DNA of 32,384 bases from CAZTAK01 sp964611585 (GCA_964611585.1 CAZTAK010000030.1:1-32384), one strand, 5' to 3'; numbered from the stretch's first letter, positions 7,593-16,750 are shown. Translations and numbers: made by a program. The notes: generated by a model not told the origin, from the sequence alone.

Positions 7593-9407
7593 ATGCCTGT
7601 GCCGCGCCTGTTGCCGCCGCTTGCCGGTGCTGCCGTCGTTCTGGCCGCCGTTTCCGCCTTTGCCCAGCCACAGCATGGCGTCGCCATGCACGGCGCGCCA
7701 AAATACGGCCCCGGTTTTGCCCACCTCGAATACGTCAACCCGGATGCGCCGAAGGGCGGCGACCTGCGCCTCGGACTCGCCGGTTCGTTCGATTCGGTTC
7801 AGCCGTTCATCATCAAGGGCCGCGCCGCGGCGGGCCGGCACTACGTTTTCGAAAGCCTGCTCAAGCGCGTCTGGGACGAGCCGTTTTCGCTCTACGGACT
7901 AATCGCCGAAACCGTCGAAATGCCGGCCGAGCGCACCTGGGTCGAGTTCAAGTTGCGCCAGGACGCGCGCTGGCACGACGGCACGCCGATCACGGTCGAC
8001 GATGTCGTCTGGTCGATGGAAACCTTGCGCGACGAAGGCCGTCCCAATCACCGGCTGTTCTATTCCAAGGTCGCGCGTATCGAGCGGCCCGGCCCACGCA
8101 CGATCCGGTTCGTGTTCGCCGCCGATCTCGATGACCGCGAGCTGCCGCTGATCATGGGGCTGATGCCAATACTGCCCAAGCATTACTTTGCCGATCGGGC
8201 CTTCAACGAAACGACGCTGGAACCGATTCTCGGATCGGGTCCCTATCGCATCGCCGAACTCGATGCCGGGCGCAGCATCGTCTACGAGCGCGTCGCCGAT
8301 TACTGGGGGCGGGATCTTGCCGTCAACCGCGGCCAGAACAACTTCGACCGCGTGCGCTATGACTATTACCGCGACGCGACCGTGCTTCTGGAGGCGTTCA
8401 AGGGCGGCGAGTACGATTTGCGCGGCGAAGGGTCCGCCAGCCGCTGGGCGACGGCCTACGATTTTCCCGCCGTCTCCGACGGGCGGGTCATCCTGGAGAC
8501 GCTTCCCAACGCGCGGCCCGCCGGCATGCGCGCTTTCGTGTTCAACACCCGGCGCGACATCTTTGCCGATCCGCGCGTGCGTGAGGCGCTGGCCTACGCG
8601 TTCGATTTCGAATGGGTCAACGAGAACCTGCTGCAAGGGGCGTACACCCGCACCACCAGTTTCTTCGGCAACTCGGAACTCGCCGCCTCCGGCGCACCCG
8701 AAGGGACAGAACTTGCGCTGCTCGAACCGCACCTCGCCTCCCTGCCGCCGCAAGTCTTCACCACCGAATATGCGCCGCCACGAACCGACGGCTCGGGCAA
8801 CATCCGGGAGGATTTGCGGTCCGCGCAGGCGCTGCTCGCCGATGCGGGGTGGGAAACCCGGGACGGAATCATGACGCGCATCGCCGACGGCCGCGCCCTC
8901 GATTTCGAAATTCTGCTGATCTCACCGTCCGATGAAAAGATCGCGCTCTCGTTTTCGCGCAATCTCGAACGCCTCGGCGTGAGCGCGACCGTGCGCACGG
9001 TCGATTCAGCGCAATACCAGGCCCGCCGCACCGCCTACGACTACGACATGATCATCAACCGCTGGGGCATCTCGCTTTCCCCCGGCAACGAGCAGGCGTT
9101 TTATTGGGGGTCCGAGGCCGCCGACCAAGACGGCTCGCGCAACTACATGGGCCTCAAGAGCGATGCCGTCGATGATCTGATTACCGAGGTTACGGCCGCG
9201 CGCGACCGCGCCGGCCTGGTGACGGCGATGCGCGCCCTCGACCGGGTGCTGCTGTGGGGGCATTACGTCGTGCCGCTCTATTACTTGCAGAACGACCGCG
9301 TCGCCTATTGGAACCGTTTCGGCCACCCGGAAATGACGCCAGTCTACGGCTACGTGCTCGAGACCTGGTGGCAGGACCCGGCCAAGGCGGTGGCGAATCC
9401 GCGCTAG
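7593..9407 (+). CDS. YejA-like peptide/microcin C-type ABC transporter substrate-binding protein
   Basis: The protein has 604 residues, like E. coli YejA. Residues 1-25 are a Sec signal peptide ending in SAFAQ. The mature part belongs to solute-binding protein family 5. It opens with HGVAMHGAPKYGPGFAHLEY, then VNPDAPKGGDLRLG, which is typical of the YejA branch. Further family landmarks are WVEFKLRQDARWHDGTPI, LGSGPYRI and DPRVREALAYAFDFEWVN. YejA-type proteins deliver oligopeptides (and microcin C in enterobacteria) to the YejBEF permease. No permease or ATPase gene lies beside it here: a terminator precedes it and a convergent methyltransferase follows, overlapping by four bases. It may work with permease components encoded elsewhere. 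Confidence 0.88.
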   Translation: MPVPRLLPPLAGAAVVLAAVSAFAQPQHGVAMHGAPKYGPGFAHLEYVNPDAPKGGDLRLGLAGSFDSVQPFIIKGRAAAGRHYVFESLLKRVWDEPFSLYGLIAETVEMPAERTWVEFKLRQDARWHDGTPITVDDVVWSMETLRDEGRPNHRLFYSKVARIERPGPRTIRFVFAADLDDRELPLIMGLMPILPKHYFADRAFNETTLEPILGSGPYRIAELDAGRSIVYERVADYWGRDLAVNRGQNNFDRVRYDYYRDATVLLEAFKGGEYDLRGEGSASRWATAYDFPAVSDGRVILETLPNARPAGMRAFVFNTRRDIFADPRVREALAYAFDFEWVNENLLQGAYTRTTSFFGNSELAASGAPEGTELALLEPHLASLPPQVFTTEYAPPRTDGSGNIREDLRSAQALLADAGWETRDGIMTRIADGRALDFEILLISPSDEKIALSFSRNLERLGVSATVRTVDSAQYQARRTAYDYDMIINRWGISLSPGNEQAFYWGSEAADQDGSRNYMGLKSDAVDDLITEVTAARDRAGLVTAMRALDRVLLWGHYVVPLYYLQNDRVAYWNRFGHPEMTPVYGYVLETWWQDPAKAVANPR

Positions 9408-10174
9408 GCCTTGCGCGCCAGCACCTTGAGGCCGGGTTTGAGAGAGAACCGCTTGCGGAAGATTTCAAGGCCATGGTTGCGCAAGAGCCGGTCGAGCGTG
9501 GCCGCATCGAAATAGACACAGTGCGAGGGCGGGCAGAAACCGTCCCATTGGGTGAGGTCCCTTGGGCGGCGCCAGTGGCCGATGTCGGGCGTCGTCATAT
9601 AGAGCACCGCGCCGCGCCGCATCAGCGCCGCAATCGCCGCGACGAAGGGGTTGAGATCGGCAACGTGTTCGATCACTTCGGAACAGTAGACCGCATCGAA
9701 CGAGGTGCCGCCGCAGGCTTCCCGGTAGGTTTCGATGGGGCCCTCAAAGAACTCGTTGGCGGGATAATGCGTCCGCGCGTAAGCCACAGAGGCTGGATCG
9801 ATCTCGACACCAACCGCAACAAAGCCCGCTTCGCGTGCGGCCTCGGTCATGAATCCACCGTTGGCGCCGACATCCAGAAGCCGCGGGCGCGATCCGTCGC
9901 CGCGGCGCGGCACCAGTCTCGCGAGTGTCGCCACCCGCCGGCGCGAGCGCCGCATCTTGGAGTCGACCTTGGCGAAATAACCCTCGCGGGTTCCCCCGTA
10001 GGCATCGTCGTAGAGCGCCGCCCGGGTTGCTTCGTCCGGCATCGGGTCCATGAACACGAAACCGCATCCGCTACAGCGCACCAGCGTCATGGCCTGATGT
10101 TCGATGAAGGGGGCTCGGTTTGCTGCACCGCAAACCTGGCATTGCCCGGTCGAGCTGTCGGGGGTTGGGTCCAT
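9404..10174 (-). CDS. Zinc-ribbon class I SAM-dependent methyltransferase
   Basis: The protein has 256 residues from the ATG at 10174. The N-terminus holds a four-Cys zinc ribbon: CQVC (C12, C15) and CSGC (C34, C37). A Rossmann methyltransferase domain follows, with SAM-binding motif I LLDVGANGGF near residue 98, an acidic strand-2 end VGVEIDPASV, and the motif YCSEVIEHVADLNPF typical of the Methyltransf_23 group. Such zinc-ribbon methyltransferases often act on sugars or other surface-glycan precursors, but the acceptor is unknown. A GTG at 10219 would add 15 residues lacking conservation. Its stop overlaps that of the yejA-like gene through a shared CTAG. Confidence 0.82.
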   Translation of the reverse strand: MDPTPDSSTGQCQVCGAANRAPFIEHQAMTLVRCSGCGFVFMDPMPDEATRAALYDDAYGGTREGYFAKVDSKMRRSRRRVATLARLVPRRGDGSRPRLLDVGANGGFMTEAAREAGFVAVGVEIDPASVAYARTHYPANEFFEGPIETYREACGGTSFDAVYCSEVIEHVADLNPFVAAIAALMRRGAVLYMTTPDIGHWRRPRDLTQWDGFCPPSHCVYFDAATLDRLLRNHGLEIFRKRFSLKPGLKVLARKA

Positions 10175-10233
10175 CGGTGTGCGACCATGCCGGGCCGGGG
10201 CGGTGCCGGTCAAGCGCACGGGGCGGGCCGCCG

Positions 10234-10785
10234 ATGGGCGATCCCATGAACGATGCCGCCGCCCGGATTGCCATCGTCGAGGGCGACATCACGGTTCAGG
10301 CCGTCGACGCCATCGTCAGTGCCGCCAACGAATCCCTGCTCGGCGGAGGCGGTGTCGACGGGGCGATTCACCGCGCCGCCGGGCCGGAACTTTTGGCGGA
10401 ATGCCGGTCGCTCGGCGGTTGCGCGACGGGCAGCGCCAAGATCGCGGCTGGCTACAGTCTCAAGTCCCGCCACATCATTCACGCGATCGGCCCGGTGTGG
10501 CATGAGGGCGGCGCGGACGAGGATGGCCACCTGGCCGGCTGCTATCGCACCGCGTTCGCGCTCGCCGAAAAGCACCGCCTCCGCAGCCTCGCCTTCCCGG
10601 CGCATTCGACGGGCGTGTTCCGTTTTCCCGATATGCGTGCGCACCGCATCGCGCTGACCGAGGCCAGGACTGCCCTCAAAGCCCGGGCAGACCTTCATTC
10701 GGTCCGGTTTGTGGCCTTCGTTGCCGCCGTCTATGAAATCTATTTCGTTGTTTTCAAAGAGATTTTTGGCATTGTTCTAAAGTGA
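10234..10785 (+). CDS. Macrodomain protein (O-acetyl-ADP-ribose deacetylase type)
   Basis: The protein has 183 residues. The macrodomain signature is complete: VEGDITVQAVDAIVSAANES at the start, the ligand loop LLGGGGVDGAIHRAAG with the Asn (AAN) and Asp (VDG) used for catalysis in YmdB-type enzymes, then HIIHAIGPVW and FPAHSTGVFRFP. Enzymes of this type remove acetyl groups from O-acetyl-ADP-ribose or ADP-ribose from proteins in the cytoplasm. The domain usually ends around YEIY; here the frame continues for 14 hydrophobic residues (FVVFKEIFGIVLK) in unusually AT-rich codons. Start choice is uncertain: ATG 10234 and ATG 10246 are both possible with weak ribosome sites. Divergent from the methyltransferase. 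Confidence 0.88.
   Translation: MGDPMNDAAARIAIVEGDITVQAVDAIVSAANESLLGGGGVDGAIHRAAGPELLAECRSLGGCATGSAKIAAGYSLKSRHIIHAIGPVWHEGGADEDGHLAGCYRTAFALAEKHRLRSLAFPAHSTGVFRFPDMRAHRIALTEARTALKARADLHSVRFVAFVAAVYEIYFVVFKEIFGIVLK
10753..10781 (+). promoter_or_regulatory. Candidate sigma-70-like promoter upstream of olsB
   Basis: TTCAAA at 10753-10758 and TCTAAA at 10776-10781 are separated by 17 bases. Each matches four of six consensus positions. The stretch is markedly AT-rich for this genome and overlaps the 3' end of the macrodomain gene, about 185 bases before the olsB start. Weak evidence, by eye only. Confidence 0.25.
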
Positions 10786-10965
10786 ACCCCAGCGCGCCCT
10801 TGGAGTTGGACGCCAGCGCCTGTAAGGTTTCGCTGGGCGTGCGCCCGCGCGCCGCGCCCATTTTCCCGGTTGATACGGACCCCGGACACCCGTACGACTT
10901 CTCAGCCATCTCAACTCGGCGCAAGGCCCGACAGAAGGCTGTGGCGCTTGGGAAGGATCCCTCAA

Positions 10966-11961
10966 ATGGCGAACAGAAGACGCCCTGTCGTCGCGCTCCG
11001 AAGCGCGGTCAAGCGTCTGCGCCAGGCGCCGAAATGGCGGGGCCGGAAACTGGGACCGCCCAAATGGGTCACGGCGCGAGGTCCGGTGGCGCGATTTCGG
11101 CGCGGGCGTCGCGAAGCCGCCGCCGCCGCTACCCTTCCGGTCGGGCAACACCGCTATGAGCGACCCGTAGTTTTGCAGTCTGCCGACGGGCGCTTTGAAA
11201 TCAGAATCACCCGCGATCCGTCCGATATCGACGAGGCCCAGGAACTGCGCTACCGCGTCTTTTACGAACAGATGGACGCGGTGCCGAGCGACGAGATACG
11301 GCGCACCCGGCGCGATGCCGACGCCTTCGATTCGATTTGCGACCACATTCTGGTTCGCGACATGACCCGCGACCCGGGCGATCGCGTAGTGGGCACCTAC
11401 CGGATGCTGCGTTACGATGTGGCCCAGAGTCACGGCGGATTCTATTCGGCCGACGAATACGATCTTTCGCCGATCCTGAACAAAGCGGAAGACCAGCGCG
11501 GCCTGTGCGAACTCGGCCGTTCGTCGGTGCATGTCGATTACCGCAACAACGCAACGATCCAACTGTTGTGGCGCGGGCTTGCCCAGTACTTCGCGGCGAA
11601 CGAAACCACCCGGATGATTGGATGCGCGAGCTTTGCGGGCACCGATCCGGCGGTCCATGCGCTGCCGCTGTCATACCTCTATCATTTTCATCTTGCGCCG
11701 GAATCGGTGCGCGTGCAGGCCCTGCCCGAGCGCTTCGCTTCGATGAACCTGATGGCCAAGAAAGACATCGACCCGCGCCAGGCGTTGCGCCAGATGCCGC
11801 CGCTGATCAAGGCGTACCTGCGGCTCGGCGCGACGCTGGGCGACGGCGCCGTGATCGACCACCAGTTCCACACCACCGACATTTTCATTACCGTCGAAAT
11901 GGCTACCGTGCCGCAAAAGTATCACGCTCATTTTGAGCGCGAGGCCGCCCTCAGGGCCTGA
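10966..11961 (+). CDS. olsB: L-ornithine N(alpha)-acyltransferase (ornithine-lipid synthesis)
   Basis: The protein has 331 residues. After a very basic N-terminal extension of about 75 residues, the acyltransferase (Acetyltransf_5, hemolysin-like GNAT) domain begins at RFEIRITRDPSDIDEAQELR. Landmarks of OlsB follow: RYRVFYEQM, FDSICDHILV, VVGTYRMLR, GGFYSADEYD, LCELGRSSVHVDYRN, LLWRGLAQYF, GCASFAGTDP and GDGAVIDHQFHTTDIFI. OlsB transfers a 3-hydroxyacyl group from acyl-ACP to the alpha-amino group of ornithine, giving lyso-ornithine lipid at the membrane; OlsA, not seen here, completes the lipid. The start ATG 10966 has GGAAGGA eight bases upstream. The basic extension is longer than in many OlsB proteins and may aid membrane contact. 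In rhizobia olsB lies near mutS and glnD, consistent with this context. Confidence 0.85.
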   Translation: MANRRRPVVALRSAVKRLRQAPKWRGRKLGPPKWVTARGPVARFRRGRREAAAAATLPVGQHRYERPVVLQSADGRFEIRITRDPSDIDEAQELRYRVFYEQMDAVPSDEIRRTRRDADAFDSICDHILVRDMTRDPGDRVVGTYRMLRYDVAQSHGGFYSADEYDLSPILNKAEDQRGLCELGRSSVHVDYRNNATIQLLWRGLAQYFAANETTRMIGCASFAGTDPAVHALPLSYLYHFHLAPESVRVQALPERFASMNLMAKKDIDPRQALRQMPPLIKAYLRLGATLGDGAVIDHQFHTTDIFITVEMATVPQKYHAHFEREAALRA

Positions 11962-12027
11962 CGGACCCGGCCGGAAGGTCGGAACCCGCGCGCCGTCGCC
12001 GCACGAACGCTGTGCTAACGTGCCGCT

Positions 12028-14766
12028 ATGACCTCCACCGGCGAACCCGGGCCTGCGCCCACCGACCCGGACGACAACCGGAAGCAGCCGCCGTCACCGG
12101 CATCTCCGGCCGGGTCGAACGATCCGGGCCGCGCGCGGCAAGCACCTGCGCGCACCACGCCGATGATGGATCAGTATCTCGCCATCAAGCGCGACCATCC
12201 GAACGCGTTGTTGTTTTATCGCATGGGCGATTTCTACGAGCTCTTTTTCGACGATGCCATCAAGGCCTCCGCGGCGCTCGACATCACCCTGACCGCGCGC
12301 GGCCGCCATCTCGGTGAGGACATCCCAATGTGCGGCGTGCCGGTTCATGCCGCCGACAGTTATCTGCCGCGGCTCATCCGAAAAGGTTTTCGGGTTGCGG
12401 TGTGCGAGCAGACCGAAGACCCGGCGGTGGCGAAAAAACGCGGCAACAAATCCGTCGTCCGGCGGGAGGTCGTGCGAATCGTTACACCCGGTACACTGAC
12501 CGAAGACAATCTGCTTGAGGCGAGGAGCAACAACTATCTCGTGTCGCTCGCGCAGGCGGGTGGCGATTACGGCCTCGCCTGGCTCGATCTTTCCACTGGA
12601 GATTTTCACACCGCCGGCGCGACCGAGGCGTCGCTCGACACCGAGCTTACCCGCCTGCAACCGGGCGAACTTCTGGCCGAGGAGAGGATCGCGCGCCAGG
12701 GGGCGTTGGGCGACTGGGGCGCCGGGGCGACGCTGTTGCCGCCCGGCAGTTCCGATTCGCAATCGGGCGAACGCAGCCTCAAGGATCATTTCGGCGTTGC
12801 CGCCCTCGATGGTTTTGGCGACTTCAGCCGCGCCGAACTCGCCGCCGCGGGTGCCTTGATCGAGTACGTCGCCCTTACCCAGAAAGGCAAGACGCCACTG
12901 ATCCGGCCGCCGACGGCGGACCGTGCCGGGTCGGTGCTCGCTATCGACGCCGCCACCCGGCGCAATCTGGAACTCAGCGAACGACTCTCGGGCGGGCGCG
13001 CCGGAAGCCTGCTCGACGTGATCGATTCGGCGGTGACCGCGCCGGGATCGCGACTCTTGGCGCAGCGATTGAATGCGCCGCTCACCGATCCCGCGGCGAT
13101 CGGTGCGCGTCTCGATTCGGTCGAATATTTCACCGGCGACGGTCCGTTGCGCGGGGATGTGCGTGCGCGATTCAAGTCCGTTCCCGACATGGAACGCGCG
13201 CTTGCGCGCCTCGGGCTCGAGCGCGGCGGCCCGCGCGATCTCGCCGCAATCCGGGACGGGCTGGCCGGCGCCCGCGATCTAAAACAACTCGTCGCCGCCG
13301 CCGCCGAACCGCATCCCGCCGCGTCGCAAGCCTGGTTCGCCGCGTTCGAGGGCCATTCTGACCTGATTGACCACCTCGGCCGGGCGCTCGCCCCCGACCT
13401 GCCGGTGGCGGCGCGCGACGGCGGATTGGTGGCGGCGGGCTACAGTGTCGAACTCGACGAATTGCGGACGCTGCGCGATGAAAACCGCCGCCTGACCGGA
13501 AACCTTCAGGCGCGCTACCGCGATTTGACCGGTATTCCCTCGCTCAAGGTGCGGCACAACAACGTGCTTGGCTATTTCGTCGAGACGACGCCGACCCACG
13601 CCGACAAACTGATGGCCGCGGACGGCCCGTTCATGCACCGTCAGACGCTTGCCAGCGCGGTGCGGTTTACCACTGTCGAACTGGGCGAACTCGAAGGCAA
13701 AATCAGTTCGGCAGCCGATCGCGCGCTGGCTCTCGAACTGAGGATGTTCGAAACGCTGGCTGCCGAAACCACCGCGGCGGCGGAGCCGATTCTCAGCGCC
13801 GCGCGGGCGCTGGCCGAACTCGACGCCACCGCCGCGCTGGCCGAGACTGCGATACAGCGGCGTTACGTCCGGCCGCGGGTTGATGGAAGCGTCGCGTTCC
13901 AGATCGAAGGCGGGCGCCATCCGGTGGTCGAAACTGCCCTCGGCGCCGCCCACGAGCGGCCCTTCATCACCAATGGCTGCGACCTCGGGCCCGACGCCAA
14001 CCTGTGGCTCGTCACCGGCCCCAACATGGCGGGCAAGAGCACCTTCCTGCGGCAGAATGCACTGATCGCGATTCTTGCCCAGATGGGATCGTTCGTGCCG
14101 GCCAAATCGGCCACCATCGGCGTCGTCGACCGGCTGTTCAGCCGCGTCGGCGCCGCTGACGATCTTGCCCGCGGCCGGTCCACGTTCATGGTCGAGATGG
14201 TCGAAGCGGCCGCGATCCTCAATCGCGCGGGCGCCCGCTCGCTGGTGATCCTCGACGAAATCGGCCGCGGCACGGCAACTTTCGACGGCCTCTCCATCGC
14301 CTGGGCCGCAGTCGAGCACCTGCACGACGTCAACCGTTGCCGCACCCTGTTCGCGACCCACTATCACGAACTGACGATGCTGGCGGCGAAGCTGGCGCGG
14401 CTTTCGACCTGGGCGATGCGGGTCAAGGAATGGGAAGGGGACGTGGTGTTCCTGCACGAGATCGTGCCGGGTACCGCCGATCGCAGCTATGGCATCGCCG
14501 TCGCGCGCCTTGCGGGCCTGCCGGACGCGGTGTTGGCGCGCGCCGAAGCTGTGCTTCACACCCTCGAGCGTGGCGAACAAGGAAGCGCGGTGGCGCGGCT
14601 TGCCGACGATCTGCCGCTGTTTTCGGCCGTCCCTGAAAAACCGCCCGCCGATGCGCGCTCCGAACTGATCGCGGCGCTCGCCGAAATCCGTCCCGACGAA
14701 CTGACCCCGCGGGCCGCGCTCGAGGCGCTCTACCACCTCAAGAAACTGCTGCCGGGCAATGAATAG
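12028..14766 (+). CDS. mutS: DNA mismatch repair ATPase MutS
   Basis: The protein has 912 residues. A Pro/Ala-rich, apparently disordered leader of about 45 residues precedes the conserved start TPMMDQYLAIKRDHPNALLF. The mismatch-reading motif FYE is at residues 69-71 (GDFYELF). The ATPase domain has Walker A TGPNMAGKSTFLRQ near residue 662 and Walker B LVILDEIGRGTATFDGLS near 738, then FATHYHELT. MutS recognises base mismatches and small loops as a dimer and recruits MutL. The C-terminus retains the helical end DELTPRAALEALYHLKKLL. The next gene starts 24 bases downstream on the same strand and may be co-transcribed. Confidence 0.98.
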   Translation: MTSTGEPGPAPTDPDDNRKQPPSPASPAGSNDPGRARQAPARTTPMMDQYLAIKRDHPNALLFYRMGDFYELFFDDAIKASAALDITLTARGRHLGEDIPMCGVPVHAADSYLPRLIRKGFRVAVCEQTEDPAVAKKRGNKSVVRREVVRIVTPGTLTEDNLLEARSNNYLVSLAQAGGDYGLAWLDLSTGDFHTAGATEASLDTELTRLQPGELLAEERIARQGALGDWGAGATLLPPGSSDSQSGERSLKDHFGVAALDGFGDFSRAELAAAGALIEYVALTQKGKTPLIRPPTADRAGSVLAIDAATRRNLELSERLSGGRAGSLLDVIDSAVTAPGSRLLAQRLNAPLTDPAAIGARLDSVEYFTGDGPLRGDVRARFKSVPDMERALARLGLERGGPRDLAAIRDGLAGARDLKQLVAAAAEPHPAASQAWFAAFEGHSDLIDHLGRALAPDLPVAARDGGLVAAGYSVELDELRTLRDENRRLTGNLQARYRDLTGIPSLKVRHNNVLGYFVETTPTHADKLMAADGPFMHRQTLASAVRFTTVELGELEGKISSAADRALALELRMFETLAAETTAAAEPILSAARALAELDATAALAETAIQRRYVRPRVDGSVAFQIEGGRHPVVETALGAAHERPFITNGCDLGPDANLWLVTGPNMAGKSTFLRQNALIAILAQMGSFVPAKSATIGVVDRLFSRVGAADDLARGRSTFMVEMVEAAAILNRAGARSLVILDEIGRGTATFDGLSIAWAAVEHLHDVNRCRTLFATHYHELTMLAAKLARLSTWAMRVKEWEGDVVFLHEIVPGTADRSYGIAVARLAGLPDAVLARAEAVLHTLERGEQGSAVARLADDLPLFSAVPEKPPADARSELIAALAEIRPDELTPRAALEALYHLKKLLPGNE

Positions 14767-14790
14767 CGGCGAGGGGGTCCGCGGCCGGGA

Positions 14791-15720
14791 GTGCGGCCCG
14801 TGACCGGCGCCGCCCCGGCCAAAGGTGCGCGCGCGGCCCTTACTTCGCCCTATCTGTTGTTGTTGCTGACCATGCTGTTCTGGTCCGGAAATTCGGTGAT
14901 CGCCCGCGGCCTCGTCGATCTGGTGCCGCCGATGCATCTTTCGTTCTGGCGCTGGTCGGTAGCGCTGCTGATCCTGTTGCCATTCGGGTGGCGGCCGTTC
15001 TGGGCCGAGCGCGCGGTCTATGCGCGCCACTGGCGGCTTGTCGGCGGGCTCGCACTTCTCAGTGTGGCCCTGTTCAACTCGCTTCTCTACCTTGCCCTTC
15101 AGACGACGACCGTCATTCATGTATCGCTGGTGACGACCGCGATCCCGGCCGTTACCGTGCTGATCGCGTGGATCGCGCTGGGCGAAACCGTCAGGCGCCG
15201 CGCCACCTTCGGTATGGCGGCGGCCTTCCTTGGCGTCGTCGTCATCATATTCAAGGGCGACCTGGCAGCGGTTATCGCGCTGGACCTCAACCTCGGCGAC
15301 TTGATTACGCTGGCGGCGGTGTTGTGCTGGTCGGTCTACACGGTATTCCTGCGCCGCTTGCCGGTGAAACTTGACCCGGTGGGGTTCCTGTTCGCGATCA
15401 CGGCGCTCGGGACCGTGCTTCTGGTGCCGCTGTTTGCCGCCGAAGTCCTGTCGGGCCGGACGATGGCGGTGTCGACGGGATCGCTGGCCGGAATCCTGTA
15501 CCTCGCCGTGTTCGCGTCCGTCTTGGCGTTCGTGTTCTTCAACTACGGAGTCGCGAAACTAGGCGCGAACCGAGCGACGCAGTTCAATTATCTGATGCCA
15601 ATTTTCAGCGTTGCGCTGGCGATGATTTTTCTGGACGAACAGTTTCAGGTCTTTCATGCCGTCGGAATCGCGCTGATCCTTGCCGGTGTTTGGATGGCCG
15701 CACGCAAGCGCGCGCTCTAA
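14791..15720 (+). CDS. EamA/DMT-superfamily transporter (plus-strand pair, first)
   Basis: The protein has 309 residues and ten predicted helices in two EamA repeats. Repeat 1 opens PYLLLLLTMLFWSGNSVIAR and contains HLSFWRWSVALLILLPF and LFNSLLYLALQTTTVIHVSL; repeat 2 opens LGDLITLAAVLCWSVYTVFL and ends FNYLMPIFSVALAMIFLDEQ. Start codons GTG 14791 and GTG 14800 are both possible, with GAGGGGG upstream. It lies 24 bases after mutS and 97 bases before a close paralogue with the same repeat openings. Substrate unknown; relatives export amino acids or purine-type metabolites. Confidence 0.87.
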   Translation: MRPVTGAAPAKGARAALTSPYLLLLLTMLFWSGNSVIARGLVDLVPPMHLSFWRWSVALLILLPFGWRPFWAERAVYARHWRLVGGLALLSVALFNSLLYLALQTTTVIHVSLVTTAIPAVTVLIAWIALGETVRRRATFGMAAAFLGVVVIIFKGDLAAVIALDLNLGDLITLAAVLCWSVYTVFLRRLPVKLDPVGFLFAITALGTVLLVPLFAAEVLSGRTMAVSTGSLAGILYLAVFASVLAFVFFNYGVAKLGANRATQFNYLMPIFSVALAMIFLDEQFQVFHAVGIALILAGVWMAARKRAL

Positions 15721-15817
15721 CGTTCCGGATTCCAATCACCGCTTGCGCGCCACCGGGGCCGCACCTACGGTGTGCCGCCAGCGCGCGCCCGCGTGGGCGC
15801 AAACCCGTGAACCCGCC

Positions 15818-16750
15818 ATGACCCCGCCGCCCCCGCGCAGCCTCCTCGACACGCTGGCCAATCCCTATTTGCTGTTGGTCCTGACGACCCTTTTTTGGGG
15901 ACTCAACGTGGTCGTCGGCCGCAGCGCGGTCGGATCGGAGATGCCGCCGGTGGCACTCACGTTCTGGCGCTGGTTTCTGGCGATCCTGCTGCTGATGCCG
16001 TTCGCGGGCCCCGCGTTGTGGCGCCAACGGTCCATCGTGCGCCGTCACTGGAAGATTCTTCTGTTGCTTTCGTTTCTGGGCGTCGCGGTTTTCAACACGA
16101 TGCTCTATCTGGCACTGACCCGCACCAGCGCCGTCAACGCCTCGCTGATCAACGGGATCGTGCCCGCCGCGACCGCTTTTGCAGCCTGGATTCTGGTGCG
16201 CGACCGCTTATCCGGCCTCGGCGCTGTCGGGCTCGCGGTGTCATTCGCGGGCGTCGTCGTCATTCTTGCCCGCGGCGACCTCTCGGTGCTGTTGGGGCTC
16301 CAATTCAATTTCGGCGACATGCTGATGCTGCCGGCGATCGCCGCCTGGGCCGCGTACACGGCGCTGTTGCGCTTCCGCCCGGTGGCGCTCGATCCGCTCG
16401 TGTTCATCTTGGTTACGTTCATGGTCGGGATATTGTTCGTGGCGGTGGTCTATGGGTTCGAGCTCAGCCAAGGCAAGACCTTTGCGGTCAACCTCCGTAC
16501 GCTCTCGACCATCGGCTACGTCGGGCTGTTTCCGTCGCTGCTGGCCTATGTATTCTGGAACCGCGCCGTTCTTCAGGTCGGCCCCAACCGCGCTTCGGTG
16601 TTCTATTACCTGCTGCCGGTGTGGGGCGCTGTGTTCGGGGTTCTGCTGCTGGGCGAACCGTTCCTGCTTTATCACCTCGCGGGGATCGCGCTGATCTTCG
16701 CCGGCGTCTATGTCGCCACCGGGCGCCGCGCGCGCGGCAAAAACGCCTAG
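15818..16750 (+). CDS. EamA/DMT-superfamily transporter (plus-strand pair, second)
   Basis: The protein has 310 residues. It is clearly paralogous to the preceding gene: NPYLLLVLTTLFWGLNVVVG, ALTFWRWFLAILLLMPF and FNTMLYLALTRTSAVNASL align with the corresponding blocks there, as does GDMLMLPAIAAWAAYTALLR. Ten helices and two EamA repeats are present, ending with a basic tail RRARGKNA. ATG 15818 was chosen because the sequence before it lacks hydrophobic or conserved content; the ribosome site is weak, so coupling to the upstream gene is possible. Its stop codon overlaps that of the convergent isochorismatase-fold gene through a shared CTAG. Confidence 0.87.
   Translation: MTPPPPRSLLDTLANPYLLLVLTTLFWGLNVVVGRSAVGSEMPPVALTFWRWFLAILLLMPFAGPALWRQRSIVRRHWKILLLLSFLGVAVFNTMLYLALTRTSAVNASLINGIVPAATAFAAWILVRDRLSGLGAVGLAVSFAGVVVILARGDLSVLLGLQFNFGDMLMLPAIAAWAAYTALLRFRPVALDPLVFILVTFMVGILFVAVVYGFELSQGKTFAVNLRTLSTIGYVGLFPSLLAYVFWNRAVLQVGPNRASVFYYLLPVWGAVFGVLLLGEPFLLYHLAGIALIFAGVYVATGRRARGKNA

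Noticed and set aside
13279..15120. A 613-residue minus-strand frame opposite mutS
   Set aside because: It mirrors mutS codons in high-GC DNA, is rich in Arg/Gly/Gln/His and has no recognisable domain; mutS is unambiguous.
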